The notes under the pieces were generated by a model. It searched no databases and was not told where the DNA came from. It worked only from the letters and a program-made list of their open reading frames with translations. Shown here piece after piece: positions 1 to 9,045 of a stretch of 64,000 nucleotides of DNA; within the stretch, counting starts at the first letter, position 1, and each line of letters begins with the position of its first letter. The stretch is from Campylobacter_A concisus_Y (GTDB lineage: Bacteria; Campylobacterota; Campylobacteria; Campylobacterales; Campylobacteraceae), in NCBI RefSeq assembly GCF_902460415.1, contig NZ_CABPTY010000001.1, forward strand, positions 304,655-368,654, written 5' to 3'. Made by a program: the position numbers and the translations under genes.

Positions 1-1092
1 AATGATGTCGTTAAGATTTTAAAGAAACTTGGCTTTGAGATCGCAGTAAATGTTGAGCAAGAGAGCTTTAACGTAAAAGTGCCGTTATTTCGCCACGATA
101 TAGTAAATTCTCACGATGTTTGTGAGGAGATCGTAAGGATAGTAGGCATAGACAATATCGCCTCAAAACCACTAAATTTCTCTGAGAAAAATAGGCTAAA
201 TAAGACATATTTTGACTATAAAAACGCCCTAAATTTAAGGCGTAGAGCAGCTGATAATGGCTTTTTTGAAAGTGTACACTATGTCTTTGATAGTGAGGAT
301 GAGCTTAGTGAGCTAAATTTTAAACCTTGTAAAGTTAAGATACTAAATCCTATAAATAACGAGCTAAACACGCTTAGACCTACACTTGTTAATCACCTTC
401 TAAGCTCAAGCGAGAAAAATATCAAAAACTCAAAACGCTCAGTTAGGCTATTTGAGCTTGGAGAAATTTTTGACGAAAATGCAAACCAAGGTTTAAATTT
501 AGGCTTTGTCGTATCAGGCCTTTTAAAAGAGCCAACACTGATAAATGGCGCAAAGGGCGAGGAGGCAAATTTCTACGCATTTGCAGCGATGGTGCAAAAT
601 GTCATAGGTAAATTTGAGCTAAAACCTTGCCAGGGTATCTCATATCTTAGCCCATACGAGCAAGCACACATCTATCAAAATGGCGAAAATATCGGCTATA
701 TCGGCAGAGTCGATGCAAGAGTAGAGGCAAAGAGAGATCTGCCAAGAACATATGTTTGCGAGATTGATTTTGCTAAGCTTAAATTTGAACCGGTCTTAGC
801 AGTGCCTTACTCAAAATTCCAAAGCACTACAAGGGATCTTAGCCTTATCGTACCTGAAAATTTCGAGGCTGGACGAATTTATGAGTGCATAAGAGGGCTA
901 AACCTAAAAGAGCTAAAAGAATTTTTACCAGTTGATATTTATAAAGATGTGAAGCTAAATGGCTCGATCAGCCTTAGCCTTAAATTTACATTCCAGGATA
1001 TGGAAAAAACGCTTGAAGATGACGATATAAACGCACTTATGGATAAAATTTTAAGCGAGCTAAAAGAGAAACTAAATATCGGAATAAGATGA
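1..1092 (+). CDS. pheT: Phenylalanine--tRNA ligase beta subunit, 3' part
   Basis: The reading frame is open from the first base of the window, so this is the C-terminal 363 residues of a protein that is usually about 780-800 long. The last ~95 residues form the ferredoxin-fold anticodon-binding (FDX-ACB) domain, beginning near PYSKFQSTTRDLSLIV. The part before it matches the B5 and catalytic-like core of bacterial PheT. The protein pairs with PheS to charge tRNA-Phe in the cytoplasm. The stop overlaps the aroA start (ATGA), so the two are translationally coupled. The 5' part lies outside the window. Confidence 0.95.
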   Translation, partial: NDVVKILKKLGFEIAVNVEQESFNVKVPLFRHDIVNSHDVCEEIVRIVGIDNIASKPLNFSEKNRLNKTYFDYKNALNLRRRAADNGFFESVHYVFDSEDELSELNFKPCKVKILNPINNELNTLRPTLVNHLLSSSEKNIKNSKRSVRLFELGEIFDENANQGLNLGFVVSGLLKEPTLINGAKGEEANFYAFAAMVQNVIGKFELKPCQGISYLSPYEQAHIYQNGENIGYIGRVDARVEAKRDLPRTYVCEIDFAKLKFEPVLAVPYSKFQSTTRDLSLIVPENFEAGRIYECIRGLNLKELKEFLPVDIYKDVKLNGSISLSLKFTFQDMEKTLEDDDINALMDKILSELKEKLNIGIR

Positions 1093-2366
1093 GAATTTAT
1101 CCATTAGAAAAAAGTCTAAATTTAACTATTGACGACATCGCAGCGGATAAATCAATATCGCATAGATGCGCGATCTTTTCGCTTTTAAGCGATAAACCAT
1201 CTCGCGTTAGAAACTATCTAAGGGCTGGCGATACGCTAAATACTTTAAAGATAGTCCAGCTTTTGGGAGCGAAGGTTGAAGATAGTAGCTCTGAAATAAC
1301 CATCACACCGCCACAAAAGATAAAAGAGCCAAATGAAATTTTAGAGTGTGGTAACTCTGGTACGGCGATGAGGCTTTTTATGGGATTACTAGCCGTACAG
1401 GATGGCTTTTTTGTGCTAAGTGGTGATAGATATTTAAACTCACGTCCAATGGCTAGAATAGCAAAACCTCTAAATGATATGGGCGCAAAGATAGATGGTG
1501 CAAACAACGCAAACAATGCTCCACTTTGCATAAGGGGGATAAAATTTGAAAGATTTAGTTTTGATAGCAAGATCGCCTCAGCCCAGGTAAAAAGTGCGCT
1601 TTTACTAGCGGCTCTTTACTCAAATGGTTGCAAATTTAGTGAGCCAGAGCTAAGCAGGGATCACACCGAGCGCATGCTTGCTGGCATGGGAGCTGATATA
1701 AAGCGTGACAACTTAGAGATCACACTGGAGCCGATGAAAGCCCCACTCGCGCCGCTTGATATAGACGTGCCAAATGATCCAAGTTCTGCATTTTTCTTTG
1801 CGGTCGCAGCACTTATCATTCCGGGCTCACATATTATTTTAAAAAATGTCTTGCTAAATAAAACTCGCATCGAAGCTTATAAAATTCTAGAAAAAATGGG
1901 AGCTGAGATAAAATTTCACAAAACTTTAAGCAAATATGAAGATATCGGTGATATCGAGGTCAAATACTCACCAAATTTAAAAGGCGTGGAAGTTAGTGAA
2001 AATATCTCATGGCTCATCGACGAAGCTCCAGCTTTAGCCATCGCATTTGCCTGCGCCAAAGGTCAAAGCAAGCTAACAAATGCAAAAGAGCTTCGCGTAA
2101 AAGAGAGCGACAGGATAGCTGTCACGATAAATGCGCTAAAGCAGTGCGGTGTCGATGCTAGCGAGCTTGAAGATGGTTTTATCATAAATGGTTCAGAGGC
2201 TAAATTTGCCACGATCGATAGCCATGGAGATCACAGGATCGCTATGAGCCTTGCTGTGCTTGGTTTAAAATGTGGCATGCAGATAGAAAAAAGCGAATTT
2301 ATCGCCACTTCATTTCCAAATTTTGCTGAAATTTTAAAGAAAATGGGAGCTAAAATTGAAGATTGA
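1089..2366 (+). CDS. aroA: 3-phosphoshikimate 1-carboxyvinyltransferase (EPSP synthase)
   Basis: Transfers enolpyruvyl from PEP to shikimate-3-phosphate, the sixth step of the shikimate pathway. The 425-residue length is normal. Family motifs visible are DKSISHR near residue 20 (substrate-binding Lys/Ser/Arg), GNSGTAMRL (PEP site), SRDHTERML and VKESDRI. The start overlaps the pheT stop by 4 bases, and the end overlaps ispH by 11 bases, so pheT-aroA-ispH is probably one transcript. The same order occurs in C. jejuni. Confidence 0.97.
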   Translation: MRIYPLEKSLNLTIDDIAADKSISHRCAIFSLLSDKPSRVRNYLRAGDTLNTLKIVQLLGAKVEDSSSEITITPPQKIKEPNEILECGNSGTAMRLFMGLLAVQDGFFVLSGDRYLNSRPMARIAKPLNDMGAKIDGANNANNAPLCIRGIKFERFSFDSKIASAQVKSALLLAALYSNGCKFSEPELSRDHTERMLAGMGADIKRDNLEITLEPMKAPLAPLDIDVPNDPSSAFFFAVAALIIPGSHIILKNVLLNKTRIEAYKILEKMGAEIKFHKTLSKYEDIGDIEVKYSPNLKGVEVSENISWLIDEAPALAIAFACAKGQSKLTNAKELRVKESDRIAVTINALKQCGVDASELEDGFIINGSEAKFATIDSHGDHRIAMSLAVLGLKCGMQIEKSEFIATSFPNFAEILKKMGAKIED

Positions 2367-3180
2367 GCTTGCTAGTAGCTATGGATTTTGTTTTGGCGTA
2401 AAAAGGGCGATAAAGATCGCTGAAAATGCAGGAGATGCTGCAACCATTGGGCCACTCATTCATAATAATGAAGAGATAAGTAGGCTTGAAAAAAACTACA
2501 ATGTAAAGACACTTGATGGAATAAATGAGCTAAAGGATGAAAAAAAGGCAATTATCCGCACTCATGGTATAACTAAAAACGATCTAGCTGAGCTAAAAAA
2601 GACAGACATAAAAGTGATCGATGCAACTTGCCCATTTGTGACAAAACCACAACAAATTTGTGAAAAAATGAGTGAAGAGGGTTATGATGTGGTGATCTAT
2701 GGCGACATGCACCACCCCGAGGTAAAAGGTGTGAAGTCATACGCTAAAGGCAATGTTTACGTCGTGCTTGAAGAGAGCGAACTAGAGGGTATTAAATTCA
2801 AGCAAAAGGTCGCTCTTGTTAGCCAAACAACTAGAAAAGTTGAGAAATTTATGCAGATCGCAAACTATCTCATGCTCCATGTAAAAGAGGTGCGCGTTTT
2901 TAACACTATCTGCAACGCAACATTTGAAAACCAAGAGGCTGCTAAAAATTTGGCAAAAAGAGCTGATGTGATGATAATTATCGGCGGAAAAAACAGCTCA
3001 AACACAAAACAACTCTACCTAATATCTAAAAATTTCTGCGAAGATAGCTACCTGATAGAAAGTGAAGAAGAGCTTGAAAAATCATGGTTTGATGGCAAAA
3101 ATTTATGTGGCATAAGTGCGGGTGCAAGTACGCCTGACTGGATCATACAAAAAGTCGTTGACAGAATCAAAAAAGTATAA
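2356..3180 (+). CDS. ispH: 4-hydroxy-3-methylbut-2-enyl diphosphate reductase
   Basis: Last enzyme of the non-mevalonate isoprenoid pathway; an iron-sulfur reductase that makes IPP and DMAPP. The three cluster-binding cysteines sit in FCFGV (residue 12), DATCPFV and CNATFENQ. The chosen start is a TTG codon inside the end of aroA: it gives the usual N-terminus just before the first cysteine, and a GGGAG ribosome-binding site lies 5 bases upstream. The 274-residue length is at the short end of the family, as in other Campylobacter. Confidence 0.95.
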   Translation: MKIELASSYGFCFGVKRAIKIAENAGDAATIGPLIHNNEEISRLEKNYNVKTLDGINELKDEKKAIIRTHGITKNDLAELKKTDIKVIDATCPFVTKPQQICEKMSEEGYDVVIYGDMHHPEVKGVKSYAKGNVYVVLEESELEGIKFKQKVALVSQTTRKVEKFMQIANYLMLHVKEVRVFNTICNATFENQEAAKNLAKRADVMIIIGGKNSSNTKQLYLISKNFCEDSYLIESEEELEKSWFDGKNLCGISAGASTPDWIIQKVVDRIKKV

Positions 3181-3209
3181 AATTTATCCTAGCTAAAGCC
3201 ACAATTAAC

Positions 3210-3215
3210 TATAAT
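3210..3215 (+). promoter_or_regulatory. -10 box for rpsA
   Basis: A TATAAT hexamer lies about 45 bases upstream of the rpsA start, in the 80-base gap after ispH. Campylobacter promoters often lack a clear -35 box, and none is seen here. The leader then runs through an AAGGA ribosome-binding site. Confidence 0.5.
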
Positions 3216-3260
3216 AAGCCAATTTGCCTCTACTGGCATAATAAAATTTAAAGGATCAAG

Positions 3261-4937
3261 ATGGCTGTGAACAAAAGTGTTCAATTAGGAAAAGCAAAAG
3301 ACGAAGATATCGAAGATATCGATTTTGCTGCGATGTTAGAGGAGTCTTTTAAAAAGACTGAAGAAGATAGTGACGCAAAGATCGTCAGTATCAATGGCGA
3401 TGAGGTTTTAATCGACGTTGGCAAGAAGTCAGAAGGCATTTTAAATGTTTCTGAGATCACTGACGCAAACGGCAACCTGACGCATAAAGTTGGCGATACG
3501 ATCAAAGTTGTAATAACTGGATCAAGAAATGGAAGACCTATAGTGTCGCACAAAAAAGCACTTAGAAAAGAGAAAGTTAAAGCTTTCATCGAAGCTTACG
3601 ATCCTGAAAATTCTGGCGAAATCGACGTAAAAGTAGTTGGAAAAAATAAAGGTGGTTTTATCACTCAAGACGCAAATGGCGTAGAATTTTTCTTACCAAG
3701 AACACACAGCGGATTTAAAAACGCTGAGGGCGTAGTTGGAAAATCATACAAAGTAAGAGTTATAAAAGTTGATAAAGAAGAGAATAGCATCGTTGTTTCA
3801 AGAAAGAAAATTTTAGATGACGACCGCAAAAAACGCAAAGAAGCCCTATCAAGTATAGTAGAAAATGATAACGTTATAGAGGGCACAGTTAAGAAAATCA
3901 CAACTTATGGCATGTTTGTTGATGTTGGCGGTGTAGACGGACTTGTGCATTACAGCGAGATAAGCTACAAAGGTCCAGTAAATCCTAGCTCTTTATACAA
4001 AGAAGGCGATAAAGTTTTAGTTAAAGTTATCAGCTATGACAACGAAAAACGCCACTTATCTCTATCTATCAAGGCAGCTACTCCAGATCCTTGGGAAGAG
4101 ATCATAAATGATGGACTAGAAGTTGGTGACACTATCAAAGTAACAGTTAGCAATATCGAGCCTTATGGCGCATTTGTCGATCTTGGAAACGATATTGAAG
4201 GATTTTTACATATATCTGAAATTTCATGGGATAAAAATATCAAAAATCCAAAAGATCACATCAGCGAAGGTCAAGAGATCGATGTTGAAGTTATCGAAAT
4301 AGACGCAAAAGGACACCGCTTAAGAGTGAGCCTTAAAAATTTACTTCCAAAGCCATTTGACGAATTTAAAGCTAAATTCAAAGAGGGCGACGTAGTAAAA
4401 GGTGTTGTGACAACTATCACAAATTTTGGTGCATTTGTTAGAGTAGGCTGCGTTGAAGGATTATTACACAATGAAGACGCGTCTTGGGATAGAAACGATA
4501 AATGCAAAGATATGTTTAAAGCTGGCGATGAGCTTGAAGTAAAAATCATCAAAATCGATAGTGCTGAACAAAAAGTTTCACTTAGCCTAAAAGACCTAAA
4601 ACAAAGTCCAGTTCAAGCATTTGCTGATAAATTTAATGTAGGCGATATCGTAAAAGGAACAATTCGCGACATTAAAGACTTTGGCGTGTTTGTAGAGCTT
4701 GGTAATAACGTTGATGCGCTGATCCGTAAAGAAGATCTAGGTAGTGTAGATGTTAGCACACTTAAGATCGGTGATGAGATCGAAGCAGCTATCGCATTTA
4801 TCGATGAGAAGAAAAATAGAATTCGCCTGAGCATACGCCGTTTAGCAAAACAAAAAGAGCGTGAAGTGTTAAATGAGATCAATGATAACGACGATAAAGT
4901 AACACTTGGCGATATCATAAAAGAACAATTACTTTAG
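3261..4937 (+). CDS. rpsA: 30S ribosomal protein S1
   Basis: Binds mRNA and helps load it on the 30S subunit. The 558-residue length matches E. coli S1. Successive S1-type OB repeats are visible through recurring patterns such as GxVxxITxYGxFVDxGxxxGLxH (near residues 210, 295, 380, 465). The N-terminal ~45 residues are acidic, as expected for the ribosome-anchoring part. A -10 box and AAGGA site precede the ATG. It is followed after 5 bases by a membrane protein gene and then serA, the C. jejuni order. Confidence 0.96.
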   Translation: MAVNKSVQLGKAKDEDIEDIDFAAMLEESFKKTEEDSDAKIVSINGDEVLIDVGKKSEGILNVSEITDANGNLTHKVGDTIKVVITGSRNGRPIVSHKKALRKEKVKAFIEAYDPENSGEIDVKVVGKNKGGFITQDANGVEFFLPRTHSGFKNAEGVVGKSYKVRVIKVDKEENSIVVSRKKILDDDRKKRKEALSSIVENDNVIEGTVKKITTYGMFVDVGGVDGLVHYSEISYKGPVNPSSLYKEGDKVLVKVISYDNEKRHLSLSIKAATPDPWEEIINDGLEVGDTIKVTVSNIEPYGAFVDLGNDIEGFLHISEISWDKNIKNPKDHISEGQEIDVEVIEIDAKGHRLRVSLKNLLPKPFDEFKAKFKEGDVVKGVVTTITNFGAFVRVGCVEGLLHNEDASWDRNDKCKDMFKAGDELEVKIIKIDSAEQKVSLSLKDLKQSPVQAFADKFNVGDIVKGTIRDIKDFGVFVELGNNVDALIRKEDLGSVDVSTLKIGDEIEAAIAFIDEKKNRIRLSIRRLAKQKEREVLNEINDNDDKVTLGDIIKEQLL

Positions 4938-4942
4938 TTTAA

Positions 4943-5425
4943 ATGGGCAGACGCGTACTTTTATTAGTAGTTGTCCTGCTATTTGTTATATTGAGTTTGG
5001 TTGGAATTTCTCTTGTTAAATTTGCAAGTATAAATTTCAGCCAAATATCTGAAGAAAATATCACAAATGAGCAAAATTTAACCAAAAGCACGACCAGCAA
5101 TATTAACTGGATGAGTGAGCTAGCAACTATTAGAAAAAGAGATTATATGCTGCCTGTAAATGAAATTTTTATAGAATACAACCGACCCAAAATAGAAAAA
5201 CCAAAGATTACTGCATATGAGCTTTTGATAGATAAAAATGATATCTATTCAATGTTTTGTTTGATGCAGACTTTAAGAAAAAGCGAGGTCGATTTTACTG
5301 TTGTAAAAGATGGTGCAAAAAGCCAGATATTTTTAAATACTCAAGACTCTAAACTTCTACAAAATATCATTTTAGAACTAAGAGTTTATGATATCCACTC
5401 AAGTGTGAGAGAGGTAAAATTATGA
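4943..5425 (+). CDS. Small membrane-anchored protein of unknown function
   Basis: A 160-residue protein with one strong hydrophobic segment at residues 5-27 (signal anchor) and a hydrophilic, probably periplasmic, remainder without cysteines for a lipobox. The last ~70 residues (from about ITAYELLIDK) look like a small alpha/beta fold. No family recognised. It sits between rpsA and serA and overlaps the serA start by 4 bases (ATGA). A homologue in this place is known from C. jejuni gene order, so the gene is probably conserved. The ribosome-binding site is weak, suggesting translation coupled to rpsA. Confidence 0.85.
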   Translation: MGRRVLLLVVVLLFVILSLVGISLVKFASINFSQISEENITNEQNLTKSTTSNINWMSELATIRKRDYMLPVNEIFIEYNRPKIEKPKITAYELLIDKNDIYSMFCLMQTLRKSEVDFTVVKDGAKSQIFLNTQDSKLLQNIILELRVYDIHSSVREVKL

Positions 5426-6999
5426 AAACTATCATTGTTTGCGATGCGATACATCCAGTAGGTTTTGAACTTTTAAAAAAAGAGCAAGATATAAATGTAA
5501 TAGACGCAGTTAATACTCCCAAAGACGAACTTTTAAAAATTTTAGGCGAGGCCGATGTTGCTATAACAAGAAGCTCAACTGAAGTAAACGAGGCCTTTTT
5601 AAACGCTGGCAAAAAACTAAAAGCTATTGTTAGAGCTGGTGTTGGTGTAGATAATGTCGATATAGAAGGATGCTCAAGACGTGGCATAATAGCTATGAAC
5701 GTTCCAACTGCAAATACTATTGCCGCGGTCGAGCTGACAATGGCGCATATGCTAGCTTCAGCTAGATCTCTTGAATACGCTCATAATGATCTAAAGCTAG
5801 ATAGAATTTGGAAGCGTGAGAAATGGTATGGGGTTGAACTTTTTAAGAAAAAGCTTGGCGTGATCGGCTTTGGAAATATTGGCTCAAGGGTAGCTGTTCG
5901 TGCAAAAGCTTTTGGTATGGAGATCATCGCTTATGATCCATATATTGATCCATCTAAAGTTATCGATATGGGCGGTACTTATACTAAAAATTTTGATGAT
6001 ATTTTAGCATGTGATTTTATCACGATACATACACCAAAAACTAAAGAGACAACAAATATGATCGGCGCCAAAGAGATCGCAAAAATGAAAGATGGCGTAA
6101 GACTTATAAACTGTGCTAGAGGCGGTCTTTATAACGAAGAAGCACTTTATGAAGGACTAAAAAGTGGCAAGATAGCATTTGCTGGTATTGATGTTTTCAC
6201 AAGAGAGCCAGCAACTGATCATCCACTTCTTGATCTAAATAATGTAAGCGTCACTCCACATCTTGGGGCAAATACGCTTGAATCGCAGCGAAATATCGCA
6301 GTAGAGGCAGTCGAGCAAGCTATTTTATCAGCTCGCGGTATAAGCTATCCAAATGCGTTAAATTTACCTATAAAAACAGAAGATCTACCGCCATTTGTTG
6401 AGCCTTATATCGATCTTACAAGCAAGATGGCATTTCTTGCTGCACAGATAAATAAAAGTGTTATTAAGGCTATTCGTATCGAGACTCACGGCCAGATTAG
6501 CGAATATGCAAATTCAATGCTAACTTTTGCAATCGTGGGCGCCTTAAAAGAGAGTCTTGGTGAAACGATAAATTATGTAAATGCTAAATTTTTATGTGAT
6601 GAAAAAGGCATAGTGACCGAAACTAGTCTTGGCGGAGATAGTATTTTTAAAAATAAAATTACCGTTCGCTTAACTACTGAAAATGGCATTGTAACCGTAG
6701 GTGGAACGGTATTTGGTGAAAATCAGCAACGTATCGTAACAATAAATGGATTTAAGACTGACTTTAAACCAAAAGGTAAGATGATCATCTTTAAAAACCA
6801 TGATGTGCCAGGCGTTATTGCTCAGATTAGTAAAATTTTAGCTGATGAAAAGATCAATATAGCAGACTTCCGCCTTGGTAGAGATGATCACAATATGGCA
6901 CTTGCTGTCATTTTGGTTGATGAACATATAAAAGTAGAAACATTAGAGAGGCTAAATGCACTTGAAGCTTGCGTTTGGGCTCAATACGCAGTTATATAA
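5422..6999 (+). CDS. serA: D-3-phosphoglycerate dehydrogenase
   Basis: Oxidises 3-phosphoglycerate to phosphohydroxypyruvate, the first step of serine synthesis. At 525 residues it is the long type: a substrate/NAD-binding core (Rossmann motif GFGNIGSRV near residue 150, catalytic Arg in NCARGG, His in TPHLGA), then an intervening domain (residues ~320-450), then a C-terminal ACT domain (from about KGKMIIFKNHDVPGV) that normally senses serine. The start overlaps the upstream membrane protein by 4 bases. Confidence 0.96.
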   Translation: MKTIIVCDAIHPVGFELLKKEQDINVIDAVNTPKDELLKILGEADVAITRSSTEVNEAFLNAGKKLKAIVRAGVGVDNVDIEGCSRRGIIAMNVPTANTIAAVELTMAHMLASARSLEYAHNDLKLDRIWKREKWYGVELFKKKLGVIGFGNIGSRVAVRAKAFGMEIIAYDPYIDPSKVIDMGGTYTKNFDDILACDFITIHTPKTKETTNMIGAKEIAKMKDGVRLINCARGGLYNEEALYEGLKSGKIAFAGIDVFTREPATDHPLLDLNNVSVTPHLGANTLESQRNIAVEAVEQAILSARGISYPNALNLPIKTEDLPPFVEPYIDLTSKMAFLAAQINKSVIKAIRIETHGQISEYANSMLTFAIVGALKESLGETINYVNAKFLCDEKGIVTETSLGGDSIFKNKITVRLTTENGIVTVGGTVFGENQQRIVTINGFKTDFKPKGKMIIFKNHDVPGVIAQISKILADEKINIADFRLGRDDHNMALAVILVDEHIKVETLERLNALEACVWAQYAVI

Positions 7000-7018
7000 A
7001 ATTTTGAAAGGATAAAAA

Positions 7019-7585
7019 ATGGCTTCATATTCAATGGGCGATCTAAAAAAGGGACTAAAGATCGAGATCGATGGTGTTCCTTATAAAATCGTAGAATACC
7101 AACACGTTAAACCGGGCAAAGGTGCAGCTTTTGTTCGTGCGAAAATCAAATCTTTTATCGACGGAAAAGTGCTTGAAAAGACTTTTCACGCAGGCGATAA
7201 ATGCGAGCAACCACATCTTGAAGAAAAAGAGATGCAGTATCTTTATGATGATGGTGAGTATTGTCAATTTATGGATACGGTTACTTATGAACAAGTTGCT
7301 ATTAGCGATGAGGATGTGGGTGATGTAAAAAAATGGATGATCGATGGCATGATGGTTGAAATTTTATTTCACAATGGCAATGCGATCGGCGTTGAAGTGC
7401 CACAAGTAGTTGAGCTAAAGATAGTTGAGACTCCACCAAATTTCAAAGGTGATACACAAGGCGGCAAAAAGCCAGCTACTCTTGAGAGTGGTGCGGTTGT
7501 TCAGATACCATTTCACGTACTTGAGGGTGAAGTAATTCGTGTTGATACAGTTCGTGGCGAGTATATCGAGCGTGCAAATAAATAA
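7019..7585 (+). CDS. efp: Elongation factor P
   Basis: Relieves ribosomes stalled at proline runs. Its 188 residues fit the KOW-like N-domain plus two OB domains; the ending with RVDTVRGEYIERA is typical. The tip of domain I reads PGKGAAF, with Lys at the position that EpmA modifies in E. coli. No epmA or epmB is in the window, so whether this Lys is modified is open. An AAGGA site precedes the ATG, 19 bases after serA. Confidence 0.96.
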   Translation: MASYSMGDLKKGLKIEIDGVPYKIVEYQHVKPGKGAAFVRAKIKSFIDGKVLEKTFHAGDKCEQPHLEEKEMQYLYDDGEYCQFMDTVTYEQVAISDEDVGDVKKWMIDGMMVEILFHNGNAIGVEVPQVVELKIVETPPNFKGDTQGGKKPATLESGAVVQIPFHVLEGEVIRVDTVRGEYIERANK

Positions 7586-7891
7586 AGCAGCTTAATATTT
7601 CTTGCTAAATTTATGTTTAGTAAATCTAATGCTTAGCTAAAGTCACTATTTAAAAAGTATTGGCTTTAGCAAAAAACTTCATTTCATACATTGTAAAATT
7701 TCAAGTAGCACTAGTATAGAATGCATAAAATTTTTATGCTCGATAAAAATCAAATATGGCCAAACATCAGCTAGTAAAATCTTTAAGAATCAAAAAATAT
7801 ATAAAAAAATGAAAATTCTTAGCGAGATAGACTAATGTTTTAATTATAAAATTTTTATATCAAGATAGTAGAATTGCAAGTTAAAAATGGG
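7586..7891. other. AT-rich intergenic region with a hairpin
   Basis: This 300-base stretch between efp and the selW terminator holds no gene I can support. It has one clear inverted repeat: GCTAAAGTCA at 7636-7645 pairs with TGGCTTTAGC at 7661-7670 (10 pairs, one G-T). There is no T-run after it on the plus strand, so it is a weak candidate for the end of the efp transcript. Confidence 0.5.
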
Positions 7892-7917
7892 AAAAAACGA
7901 GACGGTTTCCCGTCTCG
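7892..7917 (-). terminator. Rho-independent terminator of the selW gene
   Basis: On the minus strand an 8-bp perfect stem, CGAGACGG with CCGTCTCG, closes a GAAA tetraloop and is followed at once by six T. It lies 10 bases past the stop of the minus-strand selenoprotein gene and supports that gene being transcribed as a unit. Confidence 0.9.
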
Positions 7918-7927
7918 GTAGCTAGCA

Positions 7928-8185
7928 TTAAGCCGACTTTTCTTTAAGATATTTATTTATAAGAGTTGTGATCTCTTCACCGTGAGGAAATCTCGCTTCA
8001 TCATTTCCGATGCGATCTTTCTTAGAAAATATAACATCTCCATTAACCTCGACGATGAAATTTCCACCATCTCCTATAGCTAGTTCAACTCTTGCATCAC
8101 TAAAGTTCGTTTTTATTTCATCTTCTACACGAGAAGCTACCGGACGATAGTTTCAAGAGTTGCAGTAAATAATTTTTACTTGCAT
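7928..8185 (-). CDS. SelW-family selenoprotein (thioredoxin-like, Rdx family), TGA = selenocysteine
   Basis: Reading the minus strand from the ATG at 8185 gives an 85-residue protein with an in-frame TGA at codon 11 (bases 8155-8153), inside the sequence YCNSU. This is the CxxU redox motif of the SelW/SelT/SelH (Rdx) family. The rest (NYRPVASRVEDEIK, then GDGGNFIVEVNGDVIFSKK and RFPHGEEI) fits that fold. The family is thought to act as a small thiol/selenol oxidoreductase with an unknown partner. An AAGGA-like site (AAGGACAG) precedes the ATG, a stem-loop follows the TGA, and a strong terminator follows the stop. An ordinary stop-to-stop ORF search misses this gene. Confidence 0.93.
8122..8136 (-). 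promoter_or_regulatory. Candidate bacterial SECIS stem-loop of selW
   Basis: On the minus strand, CTTCT and AGAAG form a 5-bp stem around the loop CGTGT, starting 16 bases after the TGA at 8153-8155. Bacterial SECIS hairpins sit just downstream of the UGA and are read by SelB. The loop resembles the GGTGT loop of the fdhA hairpin in this window. Confidence 0.55.
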
Positions 8186-8269
8186 GCTCTGTCCTTTCTT
8201 GTGAAATAAGCCAATATTATATAAAATTTTACTTAACAAATAAAACATATTACTTGAAAGGATAAATTT

Positions 8270-8821
8270 ATGAAAAAAGTTGCTGTGATTTTAGCTGAAG
8301 GATTTGAGGAGATAGAGGCACTAACTTCTGTTGATGTTTTGCGTAGAGCCGGAGCGATAGCTTCTATTGTTGGACTAAATGACGTAAACATCAAAGGATG
8401 TCACAATATATACGTAAAAGCCGATGTGACGCTTCGTGAAATGAGAGAGCTAGACTATGATGCGATCATCCTTCCTGGCGGACTCCCAGGAGCTAGCAAC
8501 CTAGCAAATGACGCAAGACTTAAAGAAATTTTGCAAAATTTTGATAGAAGTAATAAGCTTATTTGTGCTATTTGTGCTGCTCCTATGGTGCTTGAGCATG
8601 CTGGTGTACTCAAAGACCGTTTTGTTTGCTACCCAGGATTCGAAGAAAATGTAAGAAGCGACAAAAGAGGCTACGTGAGCGACAAAAACGTGCTAAAAGA
8701 TCAAAACATTATTACAGCAAAAGGGCCTGCACTTTCAATGGAATTTGCGCTTTTTATAGTTAAAAATTTACTTGGTGATGAAGTCTATCTTAAAGTAAAG
8801 AATGATTTACTTTACAAATAG
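8270..8821 (+). CDS. DJ-1/PfpI family protein
   Basis: A 183-residue protein of the DJ-1/ThiJ class, whose members are chaperones, deglycases or oxidative-stress sensors; the activity here cannot be told from sequence. The start MKKVAVILAEGFEEIEA carries the conserved acidic residue. The nucleophile-elbow cysteine lies in CAICAAP (about residue 103) and PGG in LPGGLPGA. An AAGGA site precedes the ATG. It is divergent from selW; the 84-base gap between them must hold both promoters. Confidence 0.9.
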   Translation: MKKVAVILAEGFEEIEALTSVDVLRRAGAIASIVGLNDVNIKGCHNIYVKADVTLREMRELDYDAIILPGGLPGASNLANDARLKEILQNFDRSNKLICAICAAPMVLEHAGVLKDRFVCYPGFEENVRSDKRGYVSDKNVLKDQNIITAKGPALSMEFALFIVKNLLGDEVYLKVKNDLLYK

Positions 8822-9008
8822 TTTATAAAAAAAATATAATTTTTTATTTAATTATTATATTTAAACTTAAGAATAAATTTTATTTAGTGTAATAGACTAA
8901 AACACCGCAGTGTTGTAATTTGTATCTTTTAAGGATATTTCTTAAAAATTTGTAATAAATTTTTGCTTTTTGACATCATTTTGACGAAAATTAGCTATTA
9001 TCACACTA

Positions 9009-9032
9009 ACCGAATAAATCGGTAATTTTTTT
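9009..9032 (+). promoter_or_regulatory. Terminator-like hairpin in the leader of the RRM gene
   Basis: ACCGA and TCGGT pair around ATAAA and are followed by AA and seven T, directly before the AAGGA site of the RNA-binding protein gene. The shape is that of a short intrinsic terminator inside a 5' leader. The stem is only 5 bp, so it may instead be a weak structure affecting translation. Confidence 0.4.
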
Positions 9033-9045
9033 AAGGAACACTCCT

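Noticed and set aside
8230..8262. Half-site ACATATTACTTG upstream of the DJ-1 gene resembles the fdh operator arm
   Set aside because: No partner arm at the 7-base spacing, so it does not fit the palindrome.
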